Of a stretch of DNA of 64,000 bases, positions 19,871 through 29,060 are shown piece after piece (positions within the stretch are counted from its first letter, which is position 1; each line of letters starts with the position of its first letter). The stretch comes from Actinomadura pelletieri DSM 43383 (GTDB lineage Bacteria > Actinomycetota > Actinomycetes > Streptosporangiales > Streptosporangiaceae). The notes beneath the pieces were generated by a model, which made no database searches, was not told the origin of the DNA, and saw only the letters and a program-made list of their open reading frames with translations. Where the stretch lies: contig NZ_RBWU01000002.1 of NCBI RefSeq assembly GCF_003634705.1, forward strand, positions 434,001-498,000. The letters are read 5' to 3'. The translations under genes were made by a program, and so were the position numbers.

Positions 19871-20935
19871 GTGCACAGGGTCTCGCGGATGGCCGTTGCC
19901 GGGCTGCTGCTCGCCCTCATGACGATGCTCGCGGGCTGTGCGACGGGCGGGACGAAGGCGCGGCCCACGACCGCCACGCCGACGATGTCGCCCCCGGAGC
20001 CGGAGCCGGTGGCGCTGACCCCCCAGGTGGCGGAGCGCGCCTTCCGCACCTATGTCACCGACGAGGACGTGGCCCGCGCCGCGGGCGACGAGCGGCTCGC
20101 GCTGACCTGGACGTCGGACGGGCAGTCGCAGCTCACCGCGGCCGAGTTCCGTAAGGCCGCCTACGACGGTGACCCGGTGCGGCGCTTCGTCTACGGCGAG
20201 CCGAAACTGTACGTGCCGAAGCTGAAGGACGCCGCCTACCCGCAGTGGTTCATGGTGTCGGTCGACCGTTCCGTCCTGGGCAAGTCGAAGAGCAAGCGCA
20301 GGGCGTTGATGGGGTTCATCCTGCGCGGCCCGTCCGACCACTGGAAGCTGGCGATCGCGTCGCTGCTCCAGCCGAAGGCCGACGAGCCGAAGGTCGTGAC
20401 GGACAAGGACGGCTACGCCACCGCGCTGGGCAGCGACGACACATCGGTGCTGATCCGTCCCCGGGACGTCGGCGGCATCCAGGCGACGATCGCGGCGGAG
20501 GGCGGTCGCAGCGTCGCCGCGAAGGTGATGCGCTCCGGTGACGTCACCACCGGTTACTACCGTGCGGCAAAGCGCGCCAAGAAGCAGGCGAAGGGGAAGG
20601 ACCTCACGCTCCAGATCGTCTACACCGCGACCCCGTTCCCCTACTTCGGGGTGCGCACGGAGGGCGGCGGCGGTCTGATCATCTACTCGCTGTTCCGCAA
20701 CACCTCGCTCGTCGCCGAAGATCCGGGCACGCCGAAGCCGGAGATTCCGGAGGAGGCGGAGCATCTGCTCGACGGCACCGTCGAGGGGAACCGGGTCGAC
20801 ACCGCGTCGACCCTGCATTTCGTGGCCTTCGACCCGCCACGGGTCGAGAAGGGCAAGAGCCAGCCGAAGGCGCGCGTGATCGGCGACGACGGGGCGATGA
20901 CCGACGCCAACACCCCGCCGCTCAAGAAGCCCTAG
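19871..20935 (+). CDS. Secreted lipoprotein of unknown function (paralogue of the 17436-18431 product)
   Basis: About 354 residues from GTG at 19871, or 348 from the in-frame ATG at 19889, which has the better-spaced AGGG. The signal peptide ends in the lipobox LAGC and is followed by a Thr/Pro-rich tether ([14 protein letters not shown]). The mature domain begins APLTPQ-like [27 protein letters not shown] and contains [12 protein letters not shown], a [14 protein letters not shown] strand and [20 protein letters not shown]. It shares motif order with the lipoprotein on the far side of prfB. It probably acts at the outer membrane face or wall; nothing indicates an enzyme. It lies upstream of the ftsEX region but is separated by about 600 bp. 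Confidence 0.78.
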   Translation: MHRVSRMAVAGLLLALMTMLAGCATGGTKARPTTATPTMSPPEPEPVALTPQVAERAFRTYVTDEDVARAAGDERLALTWTSDGQSQLTAAEFRKAAYDGDPVRRFVYGEPKLYVPKLKDAAYPQWFMVSVDRSVLGKSKSKRRALMGFILRGPSDHWKLAIASLLQPKADEPKVVTDKDGYATALGSDDTSVLIRPRDVGGIQATIAAEGGRSVAAKVMRSGDVTTGYYRAAKRAKKQAKGKDLTLQIVYTATPFPYFGVRTEGGGGLIIYSLFRNTSLVAEDPGTPKPEIPEEAEHLLDGTVEGNRVDTASTLHFVAFDPPRVEKGKSQPKARVIGDDGAMTDANTPPLKKP

Positions 20936-20971
20936 CGGCCCGGGGCGCGGCTGACAGCGGCCGATCGTGGC

Positions 20972-21157
20972 CTATCCGTAGACGCTCTGCAGGACGAGCG
21001 CGGCGAACAGCAGCGCGACCAGCGCCGCGAGGACGAGCGCGGGCGGAATCGACGGTCCGTGCCGGTGCAGTTCGGACCGGGCCGCACGGCAGGTGGGGCA
21101 GCGCCCGTCCACCACCGGGTTCGAGCACCGAGCACAGATCAGATGTTCGCAGCTCAT
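20972..21157 (-). CDS. Small zinc-ribbon membrane protein
   Basis: A 61-residue protein starting [11 protein letters not shown]. Two CxxC knuckles (CARC near residues 8-11 and CPTC near 20-23) form a probable zinc ribbon. A His/Arg-rich linker precedes a single C-terminal membrane span ([19 protein letters not shown]). Such tail-anchored mini-proteins are easily missed by annotation. It faces away from ftsE; partners are unknown. Confidence 0.65.
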   Translation of the reverse strand: MSCEHLICARCSNPVVDGRCPTCRAARSELHRHGPSIPPALVLAALVALLFAALVLQSVYG

Positions 21158-21549
21158 GTCGTGGCCCCAATCTCCGAGAACGGCACGTGGCCCCGTGGCG
21201 GGGAAACGTCGACCTGTCTGGTGTCCATCGACCTAATAGGTATCTTTCGCCATCATCCAGCGTAGCCGGACTGTATGGTCGTTCCGGCAAGTCCGGGAGC
21301 TTGACGGTACGAAACGGCCGGGCGTCGGGAGACGGTTCGCATGGTATTGGTCGAGCGATGTGCGGCCCCGGACGCCCGTGCCACGTCGAGTGGGACGAGA
21401 CAGTTGACTCTCCCCTCTACACTGCTCGAAGGCTTCGCGCCCCACCTGGTCGCGAAACCGGGCGGCGGACCGGAGGCCGTGGACGAGGAGTTCGCGACCG
21501 CGGGTCGGGCCGCTCCCCAACCCCTAGACTGAACCGCCGTGATGCAGCC
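21158..21549. promoter_or_regulatory. ftsE upstream region
   Basis: A 392-bp gap without a credible gene. It holds the small palindrome ACCTAATAGGT near 21229-21239 and a TAGACT at 21525-21530 that would make a suitable -10 box for ftsE, placing transcription start about 12 nt before the GTG. No clear Shine-Dalgarno precedes ftsE, consistent with a very short leader. Confidence 0.35.
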
Positions 21550-22239
21550 GTGATCCATTTCGACAACGTCACCAAGGTCTACCCGAGCCAGAACCGCCCC
21601 GCCCTGGCCCATGTGAACGTCGCCATCGAGAAGGGCGAGTTCCTGTTCCTGGTGGGGCCGTCGGGCTCCGGCAAGTCGACCTTCCTGCGCCTCATCCTGA
21701 AGGAGGAGCGTCCTTCCCAGGGTCACGTGCACGTGGCGGGCAAGGACCTGAGCAGGCTGAGCAACTGGAAGGTGCCGCACCTGCGCCGCAGGATCGGCTG
21801 TGTCTTCCAGGACTTCCGCCTCCTCCCCAACAAGAACGTCTTCGAGAACGTCGCGTTCGCCCTCGAGGTGATCGGCAAGCCGAGGCGTTTCATCGGCAAG
21901 GTCGTCCCCGAGGTCATCGACCTCGTCGGCCTGGAGGGCAAGGCCCACCGGATGCCGGACGAGCTGTCCGGCGGCGAGCAGCAACGCGTCGCGATCGCGC
22001 GGGCGTTCGTCAACCGGCCGATGATCCTGCTGGCGGACGAGCCGACGGGGAACATCGACCCCGCGACCTCGATCGGCATCATGAAGGTGCTGGACCGTAT
22101 CAACCGGACCGGCACCACCGTCGTCATGGCCACCCACGACGCCGCGATCGTCGACGCGTTCCGCAAGCGCGTCGTCGAGCTGGAGGACGGACGGGTCGTC
22201 CGCGACCAGTCGCGCGGCGTGTACGGGCAGGCCTACTGA
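21550..22239 (+). CDS. ftsE: Cell division ATP-binding protein FtsE
   Basis: ABC-type ATPase of the FtsEX complex, which controls peptidoglycan hydrolases at the division septum from the inner membrane face. GTG start at 21550 gives 229 residues beginning [12 protein letters not shown], the normal FtsE N-terminus. Walker [10 protein letters not shown] is at about 38-46, Q-loop [19 protein letters not shown], signature [14 protein letters not shown], Walker [13 protein letters not shown], and H-loop ATHDAAIVD. ftsX follows after 185 bp. Confidence 0.97.
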   Translation: MIHFDNVTKVYPSQNRPALAHVNVAIEKGEFLFLVGPSGSGKSTFLRLILKEERPSQGHVHVAGKDLSRLSNWKVPHLRRRIGCVFQDFRLLPNKNVFENVAFALEVIGKPRRFIGKVVPEVIDLVGLEGKAHRMPDELSGGEQQRVAIARAFVNRPMILLADEPTGNIDPATSIGIMKVLDRINRTGTTVVMATHDAAIVDAFRKRVVELEDGRVVRDQSRGVYGQAY

Positions 22240-22424
22240 TCATGACACCGGCCGTGGCGACGTCCCCGGCACATCCATCTGAACCATCGATTCCCGCCGG
22301 GGCGTACAACTCCCGTACGGCCCACCTGTACGACCCCCGGTAGGAACCGCCCCGCACCGGGCCGCGTTCCGCGCGGAACGGCCCCGGCTTCCGGCGGAAC
22401 CCAGGCGATCAAGGACAGCGAGGC

Positions 22425-23330
22425 ATGCGCGTACAGTTCGTTCTCCAGGAGATCTGGATCGGTCTCCGTCGGAACATGACGATGACGATCTCCCTCATCC
22501 TCACCGTCGCCATCGCCATGGCGCTCTTCGGCACCGGGCTGCTCCTGCGGGAACAGGTCCGGGCCTCCAAGAGCTTTTGGTACGACAAGATCGAGGTCTC
22601 GATCTTCCTGTGCGCCAAGACGAGTTCCAACGACGCCTGTCAGAAGCGCGACATCACCGAGCAGGAGCGCCAGGCGCTCAAGGCGCAGCTCGACAAGATG
22701 CCGCAGGTGTCGAAGGTCGACTACGAGAGCAAGCAGCAGGCGTACACCCGGTTCAAGGACAACTTCTCCGGTGCGCCCGGATTCGTGGAGAGCACCCGTG
22801 AGGGCGACATCCCCGACTCCTTCCGGGTGAAGCTGAAGAACCCCGAGGAGTACAAGGCGGTCGCGCAGGCGATGCTCGGGCAACCCGGCGTCGACACCGT
22901 CATCAACGAACAGGAGATCCTGAAACGGTTCTTCCGGATCCTGAACGGTCTCCAGGTGGCAGCGCTCACGATCGCGTTGATCCAGGTGATCGCGGCGGTG
23001 ATGCTCGTCGGCAACACCGTCCGGTTGTCGGCGTTCAACCGGCGCCGCGAGACGGGCATCATGCGGCTGGTCGGCGCGTCCAACACCTACATCCAGATGC
23101 CGTTCATCCTGGAGGGCGCCATCGCGGGCCTGATCGGCGGCCTGTTCGCGTCGATCCTGCTGATATTCAGCAAGAAACTCCTCGTGGACCGGCTCGCGGG
23201 TGACGTTCAACTCGTCAGCCAACTCGGCTGGAGCACGGTGATGCTCGTCATCATCGTGTCGATCTGTTTCGGTGTGCTGCTGTGCGCCGTCGCGTCCTTC
23301 CTCACGTTGCGCAGATACCTGAGAATCTGA
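22425..23330 (+). CDS. ftsX: Cell division membrane protein FtsX
   Basis: Membrane partner of FtsE, 301 residues, about four membrane spans: one at about 22-42 (ISLILTVAIAMALFGTGLLL) and three in the C-terminal third (AALTIALIQVIAAVML; FILEGAIAGLIGGLFASILLIF; STVMLVIIVSICFGVLLCAVASF). The extracytoplasmic loop between the first and second spans carries a Cys pair (FLCAKTSSNDACQ) and the domain that contacts wall hydrolases such as RipC/NlpC-type proteins. FtsX hallmark RRETGIMRLVGASN is present. A strong stem-loop ends the unit. Confidence 0.96.
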   Translation: MRVQFVLQEIWIGLRRNMTMTISLILTVAIAMALFGTGLLLREQVRASKSFWYDKIEVSIFLCAKTSSNDACQKRDITEQERQALKAQLDKMPQVSKVDYESKQQAYTRFKDNFSGAPGFVESTREGDIPDSFRVKLKNPEEYKAVAQAMLGQPGVDTVINEQEILKRFFRILNGLQVAALTIALIQVIAAVMLVGNTVRLSAFNRRRETGIMRLVGASNTYIQMPFILEGAIAGLIGGLFASILLIFSKKLLVDRLAGDVQLVSQLGWSTVMLVIIVSICFGVLLCAVASFLTLRRYLRI

Positions 23331-23337
23331 CGGGCGA

Positions 23338-23374
23338 CCGGATCCGGCGGAAGGTGTGAGCGCCGGATCCGGTG
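23338..23374 (+). terminator. Strong stem-loop after ftsX
   Basis: A perfect 13-bp inverted repeat, ACCGGATCCGGCG at 23338-23350 with its complement at 23362-23374 and an 11-nt loop, begins 8 bp after the ftsX stop. Confidence 0.75.
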
Positions 23375-23399
23375 CCGTCCGCCGCCCTACACTTGCCGC

Positions 23400-24623
23400 A
23401 TGCTCCGGTCCTCCCTCTCGCGCGGAGACGACCGTCGGCGGACCTCCGATGCCAGGACGCCCGGTCGGCTGCTGCGCGGTGCCGCCATCGCCGCCGCGAT
23501 CGTCTGCGCGTACGGGGTGGGCGTCGTGAGCGGCTCGGGCTCGGAGCGGCACACCGCCGCCGCGGAGGGATCCGTTCTCGACGAGGCCGCCGCGAAGATC
23601 AACAGCCGGACGGCGCAGCCGATCGACCGCGGCGAACTCGACCGCGCCGCCATCGAGGGCATGCTGCGCGGCCTCGACGACAGATGGGCGCGCTACTACT
23701 CCGCCCGGGAGTACGACGACGTCGAAGGGCGCCTGACCGGCAAGTACAGCGGAGTCGGCCTGTGGTTGGGCGGCAGCGAGGAGGACGGCGCGCGGGTGCT
23801 GGTCGCCAGCGTCCAGCCCGGCACCGCCGCCGCGCGTGCCGGTGTGCTCGCCGGAGACGTCGTCACCGCCGTCGGGAAGGTGTCCGTGGACGGCTGGAGC
23901 GTCGAGCGGGTCGCGAAGGCGCTTCGCGGACGTCCGGACGAATCCGTCGAACTCACCGTCGAACGCGACCGTCGTATCAGACGGTTCCAACTCGTCCGCA
24001 CCCCGGTCCCCGCAGGAGACGTCACCGTGACCGACCTCCCCGAGCAGGCCCGAATGATCCGCGTCGGCGCCTTCACCCGCGGCACGGGACAGCAGGTCCG
24101 CGCCGCGGTCACCGGGCGGCAGCAGTCGCGACGCCCGCCGGGCGGTGTCCTGCTCGACCTGCGCGGCAACCCGGGCGGGCTGCTGGACGAGGCCGTCGAG
24201 ACGGCGTCGGCGTTCCTGCCCGGCGGGCCCGTCGTGACGTACGAGCCGCGCGGACGACCCGTCCAGAAACGCGCGGTCACCAGGCCCGGCGACGGGAAGA
24301 CGCCGCTCGTCGTGCTCGTCGACGCGGGCACCGCCAGCGCCGCCGAGATCGTCGCGGGGTCCCTGCGCGACCGCGACCGCGCCGTGATCATAGGATCACG
24401 TACGTACGGGAAGGGCTCGGTGCAGGAGCCCGTCCATCTCAGCGACGGGTCGGTGATCGAGTTGACCGTCGGTCGCTACCGCACCCCCGGCGGCCGTAAC
24501 CTCGACGGGGTCGGGATCGAACCCGACGTGGCGGTCTCCGCCGAACGTCCCCCCAAGGAGGCCGAGCGGCGCGCCCGGACGGTGCTGCGCGGCCTGCACG
24601 CGACGCTCCCGGACGAAGACTGA
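23400..24623 (+). CDS. S41-family carboxyl-terminal processing peptidase
   Basis: Serine protease anchored or exported at the membrane, 407 residues. An N-terminal hydrophobic segment at about 25-43 (LLRGAAIAAAIVCAYGVGVV) acts as signal anchor. A PDZ domain covers about 115-195 (YSGVGLWLGG through GVLAGDVVTAVGKVSVDGWS). In the catalytic domain the nucleophile is Ser near 312 in DAGTASAAEIVAGSL and the general base is Lys near 337 in SRTYGKGSVQE. The ftsEX-S41-smpB order is common in actinomycetes. Substrates are unknown; a role in envelope protein processing near the division machinery is plausible. Confidence 0.92.
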   Translation: MLRSSLSRGDDRRRTSDARTPGRLLRGAAIAAAIVCAYGVGVVSGSGSERHTAAAEGSVLDEAAAKINSRTAQPIDRGELDRAAIEGMLRGLDDRWARYYSAREYDDVEGRLTGKYSGVGLWLGGSEEDGARVLVASVQPGTAAARAGVLAGDVVTAVGKVSVDGWSVERVAKALRGRPDESVELTVERDRRIRRFQLVRTPVPAGDVTVTDLPEQARMIRVGAFTRGTGQQVRAAVTGRQQSRRPPGGVLLDLRGNPGGLLDEAVETASAFLPGGPVVTYEPRGRPVQKRAVTRPGDGKTPLVVLVDAGTASAAEIVAGSLRDRDRAVIIGSRTYGKGSVQEPVHLSDGSVIELTVGRYRTPGGRNLDGVGIEPDVAVSAERPPKEAERRARTVLRGLHATLPDED

Positions 24624-24659
24624 GACCGCCTGGCGAGAATCCGGACAAGGACTGAGGAC

Positions 24660-25151
24660 GTGGCACGGGACACCGGGCGCAAGAAGGACACCGGGCAGAG
24701 GCTCATCGCCCAGAACAAACGAGCCCGCTACGACTACCACGTCGACGACACGTGGGAGGCGGGCATGGTGCTCACCGGCACCGAGGTGAAGGCGCTGCGC
24801 GCCGGCCGCGCCTCCCTCGTCGACGGCTACGCCCACGTGATGGACGGGGAGGTGTGGCTGGAGAACGTGCACATCCCCGAGTACACGCAGGGCACCTGGA
24901 CGAACCACGCCCCCCGGCGGCGCCGCAAACTGCTGCTGCACCGCCGCGAGATACAGAAGATCATCGCCAAGTCGTCCGAGCCCGGCTGGACGCTGATTCC
25001 GCTGGCCCTGTACTTCAAGGACGGCAAGGCGAAGGTCGAGATCGGACTGGCCCGTGGTAAGAAGGCGTACGACAAACGCCAGGCCATCGCCAAGCGGGAA
25101 GCCGACCGGGAGATGCAGAAGGCCGCGGCGGCCCGGTTCAGGAGACGGTGA
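24660..25151 (+). CDS. smpB: SsrA-binding protein SmpB
   Basis: Binds tmRNA and delivers it to stalled ribosomes in trans-translation. GTG start at 24660, 163 residues. Typical blocks: [90 protein letters not shown], and a basic C-terminal tail that enters the mRNA channel. The tmRNA gene lies about 2.3 kb downstream with one gene between. Confidence 0.97.
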   Translation: MARDTGRKKDTGQRLIAQNKRARYDYHVDDTWEAGMVLTGTEVKALRAGRASLVDGYAHVMDGEVWLENVHIPEYTQGTWTNHAPRRRRKLLLHRREIQKIIAKSSEPGWTLIPLALYFKDGKAKVEIGLARGKKAYDKRQAIAKREADREMQKAAAARFRRR

Positions 25152-25160
25152 AAGGTGCCG

Positions 25161-27080
25161 ATGACCAACCGGAGGCGGGTCCCCAGAGGGACGTGGACGC
25201 GCTGGCGCCGGACGGTGTCCCTGGCGGCCTGCGGTGCCCTGGTCGCGTCCCTGACGACGGGTTGCTGGGCCGAACCGTCCGCGATGCCCGCCGTCCGTGA
25301 CTTCCTCATCGCCTGGCAGGTCGGCAACTACGAGGCCGCCGCGAACCGCACCGTCGGCGTCGACAAGAGCCAGGTCGAGGACGCGCTCAGCCGCGTCCGG
25401 CAGCAGCTCGACGCCGCGTCCCTGCGGCTGTCCCTCGGCACCGGGGTCCCCGGCAGCGACGTCGACCAGATCGTCAAGAAGGACGACGAGGCCGACGCCC
25501 GGTTCACCGTGAAGATCGACCTCGGTGAGAACGGCCAGCCGTGGGAGTATCCCGGGCTGATGCACCTCAAGCGCGTCGGTGGCAGGTGGAAGGTGATCTG
25601 GAGCCCGTCCATCATCCACACCAAACTCAAACCCGGACAGCGGCTCGCCGTCGTCACCGAGGTCCCGGAGCGCGCCCCCATCACCGACACCCGGGGCCGC
25701 GCCATCCTCAACCAGGTCAACGCCTACATGGTCGGCGTGTACCCCGGCCAGCTGGCCGACCCGCAGAAGACCCTCGGCCTCCTCGCCGAACAGGCCAAGA
25801 TCGACGGTGGTCGCCGGTTGGACGCCGAACGTCTGCTCGGTCGTGTCCGCTCCGCCCCACCGCAGGACTTCCTGCCGCTACTGACCCTCCAGGTCCCCGA
25901 GAACCACCAGCTCATCCAGCGGCTCAAACGCGTCCCCGGCATCCAGTTCCAGGGCGTCAGATCCCCCATCGCCCCCGCCTACGCGCCCGAACTCGTCGGC
26001 AACCTCGGCCCCGCCACCGCCGACCGCCTCCAGCAGGTCGGCGCCCCCTATCAGCCGGGCGACACCATCGGCGTCAGCGGCATCCAACTCCTCCAGCAGC
26101 GGCGCCTCGCCGGCACGCCCACGGTCCGCGTCGTCGCGCAGGACGAGACGGGCAAGAACACCGAGGAACTGCGTTCCTGGCCGGGCCAGAAACCGCAGGA
26201 GGTCCAGACCACCCTCGACCAAGGCCTCCAGCGCCTCGCCGACCTGGCGCTCAAGGGCGTGCCGTACCCGGCGTCCATGGTCGTGGTGCGTCCCAGCACC
26301 GGTGAGATCCGCGCCGTCTCCAACCACGGGACCGAAGGCCGCAACCTCGCGTTCGAGGGCAGCTACCCACCCGGACTGACCTTCGGGATCGTGTCCGCCG
26401 AGGCCCTGTTCTCCAAGGCGGGACTGAACCAGGCCACCGAGACGACATGCCCCGCCACCGCCACCGTCGGCAACATGACCTTCACCAACAAGGCCCGCCG
26501 CGACGGCACCTTCGCCACCCACTTCGCCGCGTCCTGCAAGACCACCCTCGCCCAACTCAGCACCCGGCTCGACGCCCAGACCCTCCTCAAGGAGGCGGCC
26601 CTGTTCGGTGTCGGCCAGAACTGGGGCCTGACCGTCCCCGCCTTCACCGGCTCCGTCCCCGTCCCCGCCAACGACGCCGAGAAGGCCGCCGCCATGATCG
26701 GCGAGGGGAACGTCCGGGTCAGCCCCCTCACCATGGCCCTCGTCGCCGCCGCCGCCCAGATCGGCACCTGGAAGCCCCCCTACGTCCTCAAGGACATCTC
26801 CAACACCGTCCAGGCGCCCCCACCCCAGAACCTCCCGCCCCCATCCATCGCCGACCTCAAGACAGTCCTGGGCCGCACCGCCAAACATGGCAACGCCCGC
26901 GGCGCTCGCGTCAACGGAGAGGTCGTCGGCGTCGCCGCCCCCGTCACCTACAAGGACGGCGACCGCGCCAAGACCATCTCCTGGTTCGTCGGCTCCAGCG
27001 GCGACCGCGCCTTCGCCATCGCCGTCGAAGGCCTCGTCTACACCCCCGAAATCGCCGCCACATTCCTCCGCGGACGCTAG
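25161..27080 (+). CDS. Penicillin-binding-protein-like lipoprotein lacking all transpeptidase motifs
   Basis: About 639 residues from ATG 25161 (AAAGG five bases upstream). The signal peptide ends in lipobox LTTGC. An NTF2-like MecA-N-type domain (FLIAWQVGNYEAAANRT) covers about 35-160, a PBP dimerisation-like region about 160-360, and a transpeptidase fold the rest. The fold is recognisable (MVVVRPSTGEIRAVSNHG; FATHFAASCKTTLAQL; ISWFVGSSGDRAF). However, SxxK is replaced by LTFG near 405-408, SxN by SCK near 458-460, and KTG by a VGVAA-like sequence near 587. It should be unable to form the acyl-enzyme, so a scaffold or ligand-sensing role is inferred. It starts ten bases after smpB. Confidence 0.85.
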   Translation: MTNRRRVPRGTWTRWRRTVSLAACGALVASLTTGCWAEPSAMPAVRDFLIAWQVGNYEAAANRTVGVDKSQVEDALSRVRQQLDAASLRLSLGTGVPGSDVDQIVKKDDEADARFTVKIDLGENGQPWEYPGLMHLKRVGGRWKVIWSPSIIHTKLKPGQRLAVVTEVPERAPITDTRGRAILNQVNAYMVGVYPGQLADPQKTLGLLAEQAKIDGGRRLDAERLLGRVRSAPPQDFLPLLTLQVPENHQLIQRLKRVPGIQFQGVRSPIAPAYAPELVGNLGPATADRLQQVGAPYQPGDTIGVSGIQLLQQRRLAGTPTVRVVAQDETGKNTEELRSWPGQKPQEVQTTLDQGLQRLADLALKGVPYPASMVVVRPSTGEIRAVSNHGTEGRNLAFEGSYPPGLTFGIVSAEALFSKAGLNQATETTCPATATVGNMTFTNKARRDGTFATHFAASCKTTLAQLSTRLDAQTLLKEAALFGVGQNWGLTVPAFTGSVPVPANDAEKAAAMIGEGNVRVSPLTMALVAAAAQIGTWKPPYVLKDISNTVQAPPPQNLPPPSIADLKTVLGRTAKHGNARGARVNGEVVGVAAPVTYKDGDRAKTISWFVGSSGDRAFAIAVEGLVYTPEIAATFLRGR

Positions 27081-27268
27081 CCTGACCAGCCCTGTTACGG
27101 CTTTGTGATCTCTTTACCCAAGGTGCGCAACCCCCCGCCGTCCGCACGCGTCTTTACGGGTGACTGAGACTCCGCTAGGGGGGTTGCGGACTCAGTCGCC
27201 GTGATGAGACCAGAGCCTCGTCTCGGGGGAGGCTCTGCCGTCCGGACCGGCCCGACCCTGCCGGTCGA

Positions 27269-27304
27269 CCCCGGTGGGCGCGCCACCGCGCACGCCCACC
27301 GGGG
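27269..27304 (+). terminator. Stem-loop between the PBP-like gene and ssrA
   Basis: A perfect 12-bp stem, CCCCGGTGGGCG with CGCCCACCGGGG, and a 12-nt loop. Upstream, about 27125-27190, a second long-range repeat (CGCAACCCCCC with GGGGGGTTGCG) is present. Either could end transcription from the smpB region. Confidence 0.6.
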
Positions 27305-27329
27305 TTCACGTGTCTCCACGGGAATTCCG

Positions 27330-27357
27330 TTGCCCCCTCACCCGTTATCCTTGTAAC
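27330..27357 (+). promoter_or_regulatory. Candidate ssrA promoter
   Basis: TTGCCC at 27330-27335 and TGTAAC at 27352-27357, 16 bp apart, would start a tmRNA precursor about 40 nt before the mature 5' end. Confidence 0.4.
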
Positions 27358-27403
27358 GTCATCGTGCGGACGTCCCCGGACGCCCGCTTTGACAACTGAA
27401 CAT

Positions 27404-27773
27404 GGGGGTGACCGGCTTCGACTTCGGTCGTTCGAGCCAGGGGAAGCGGGTCGAGGGTTGCTGTCGTGACCTCGTAAATCCTGTGACAGCAAACCAATAA
27501 CTGCCAACAAGAAGCAGTCCGAGTTCGCCCTCGCCGCCTGAGCGAGGAGCGAACTCTGTCAGCCCGGGAGCGTCTCCGACCCGGGGCCTGGCATCGTAAG
27601 GAGACTCCACCTGTGAGCCCGGTCGCGGGGCCCGCAGGAACATCAAACAGCGACTGAGCCCGTCGGCGACACGCCTGCGTGAGCGCCGGGACTGAGAAAA
27701 CGCCAAGCAGGCTGCACCCGGAGAAGCCCTGACCCATCACCGAAGGACGCGGGTTCGATTCCCGCCACCTCCA
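27404..27773 (+). ncRNA. ssrA: Transfer-messenger RNA
   Basis: The 5' end GGGGGTGACCGGCTTCGAC pairs with CACCTCC at 27766-27772 to make the acceptor stem, and A27773 is the discriminator. CCA is not encoded (the next bases are CGG). The tag frame begins GCC AAC AAG at about 27513 and ends TGA, giving the degradation tag ANKKQSEFALAA. The T-arm (GGTTCGATTCC) closes the gene. SmpB is encoded upstream. The 3' end coincides with the attachment site of the adjacent element and stays intact after integration. Confidence 0.95.
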
Positions 27774-27774
27774 C
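27742..27774 (+). repeat. attL: 33-bp direct repeat at the tmRNA 3' end
   Basis: Identical over 33 bp to 42916-42948. It begins GAAGGACGCGGG and ends CCACCTCCAC, spanning the T-arm and acceptor 3' strand of ssrA, a classical integrase target. Confidence 0.93.
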
Positions 27775-27781
27775 GGCACAT

Positions 27782-27818
27782 GAAGCCGCTGATCAGACAT
27801 GTTCTGGTCGGCGGCTTC
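27782..27818. terminator. Stem-loop downstream of ssrA, between attL and the integrase
   Basis: GAAGCCGC at 27782-27789 pairs with GCGGCTTC at 27811-27818, and the stem can extend inward to about 16 bp with G-U pairs. TTCTTC follows on the plus strand, suiting an ssrA terminator. It may also terminate the convergent integrase transcript. Confidence 0.55.
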
Positions 27819-27827
27819 TTCGCTGCG

Positions 27828-27849
27828 CGCCCACTTTACGCCCACTTTA
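27828..27849. repeat. Tandem 11-bp repeat at the integrase end, possible arm-type sites
   Basis: CGCCCACTTTA occurs twice in direct, contiguous tandem (27828-27838 and 27839-27849); the second copy contains the integrase stop codon. Position next to the core site suggests integrase arm binding sites. Confidence 0.45.
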
Positions 27850-29058
27850 GACCGACCTCTTCCCAAGAACCTCGGCCGCTTCGGCGGACGCGACGTTGCG
27901 CCCCATGTAGACGTCCTGCGTCATCGACGGCTTCGCGTGGCCGAGGTGATCAGCGATCGCACGGGCGCTTAGGCCCGCCTCGTCGAGCCGGGTCGCGACC
28001 GTCTTGCGGAAGGTGTGGCTGGTGACCCACCCAAACCGCTCGGTGTCCACCCGGGCAAGCACCTTCTTGACGTCGCGGTTGGCGTTGGACGGGTTCCGGA
28101 CCCCACCGAACAGGCCCGGGAACAGGAGTCCCACGTCCCCGGCCGGGGACTGGACCTCTTCGCCGTCCTCGCAGATGACCGTGATCTTCCGGTCACCGTA
28201 TGGCCACGAAGTCGCCGCGCGCCGCCGACACAGCTCCACGACATGCGGCGGTAGAGCGATCACCCGCCAACCGGCCTCTGTCTTCGGGCGCAACTGGAGA
28301 CACGTGCCCTTGCCCTTCAGGCGCACGCTCGTCGCGTTGACCTCCAGCACTCCGGCCTCCAGGTCGATGACCTCCGCGCGTACGCCGAGGGCCTCGCCGA
28401 CGCGCATTCCGGTGCCGTCGAGGAACTCGATCAGGTCCGCCGCGTCCAGCTCGGCGGCGCACTCGTCACTGGCGACCTTCGCCAGCATCACGGCCTCGTC
28501 CTCCCGGCTCAGCGCCTTCGGCCTGGTCTTGCGGCCCGTTGAGATCTTCGCGATCTCGCGCACCGGGTTCGTGTCGAGGGCGCCATGGCGCACCACCATT
28601 CCGAGTAGGAGCGAAAGCACGTCCCGGGTCGTCTTGGCCGCACTAGGGCCGTGGTTCTTGCGTACGGCCTTGATGAACCGATCGCACACCGGAACGTCGA
28701 TCTCTCGAATCAGTAGACCGCCGAGACCCTTGGTGATCCTTTCCAGGGTGCGCTCGTAGATCTCCTGCGTCTGCGGGGTCAGCGTGTCCGACTCGGCAAT
28801 CTCGGCCTGCCACAGCGTCGCCGCGGCGCGTAGCCGTGTCTCTGTCGTGATCTCACCGCTCGTCGGCGGGCCGACGCGGTCGCGCAGCGCCTCTTTCAGC
28901 GCCCGCTCGGCCGCGGGTTGGCTGTGCCCAAAACGGGTGACCTCGCGTGTCTCACCGTCGTAATCCCGAACGTTTACCCGCGCACGGATGCGCCGCGGGC
29001 CCAGCTTCTGGAAGCGGATCTTCCCAGCTGTACCTACAGGCAGAGGGGGGCGTCCCAT
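27847..29058 (-). CDS. int: Tyrosine-family site-specific integrase
   Basis: Integrates and excises the element at ssrA. 403 residues. An Arg/Lys-rich N-terminal arm-binding segment (RFQKLGPRRIRARVNVRDYDGETREV) precedes a SAM-like core-binding domain (LTPQTQEIYERTLERITKGLGG). In the catalytic domain, the first Arg is in LDGTGMRVGEALG, the HxxR box in SHTFRKTVATRL, the GH box in DHLGHAKPSM, and the nucleophile in TQDVYMG. It is encoded leftward with its 3' end 73 bp from the attL core. Two bases separate its start from the repressor gene on the same strand, so the two are likely co-transcribed. Confidence 0.95.
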   Translation of the reverse strand: MGRPPLPVGTAGKIRFQKLGPRRIRARVNVRDYDGETREVTRFGHSQPAAERALKEALRDRVGPPTSGEITTETRLRAAATLWQAEIAESDTLTPQTQEIYERTLERITKGLGGLLIREIDVPVCDRFIKAVRKNHGPSAAKTTRDVLSLLLGMVVRHGALDTNPVREIAKISTGRKTRPKALSREDEAVMLAKVASDECAAELDAADLIEFLDGTGMRVGEALGVRAEVIDLEAGVLEVNATSVRLKGKGTCLQLRPKTEAGWRVIALPPHVVELCRRRAATSWPYGDRKITVICEDGEEVQSPAGDVGLLFPGLFGGVRNPSNANRDVKKVLARVDTERFGWVTSHTFRKTVATRLDEAGLSARAIADHLGHAKPSMTQDVYMGRNVASAEAAEVLGKRSV

Positions 29059-29060
29059 GG

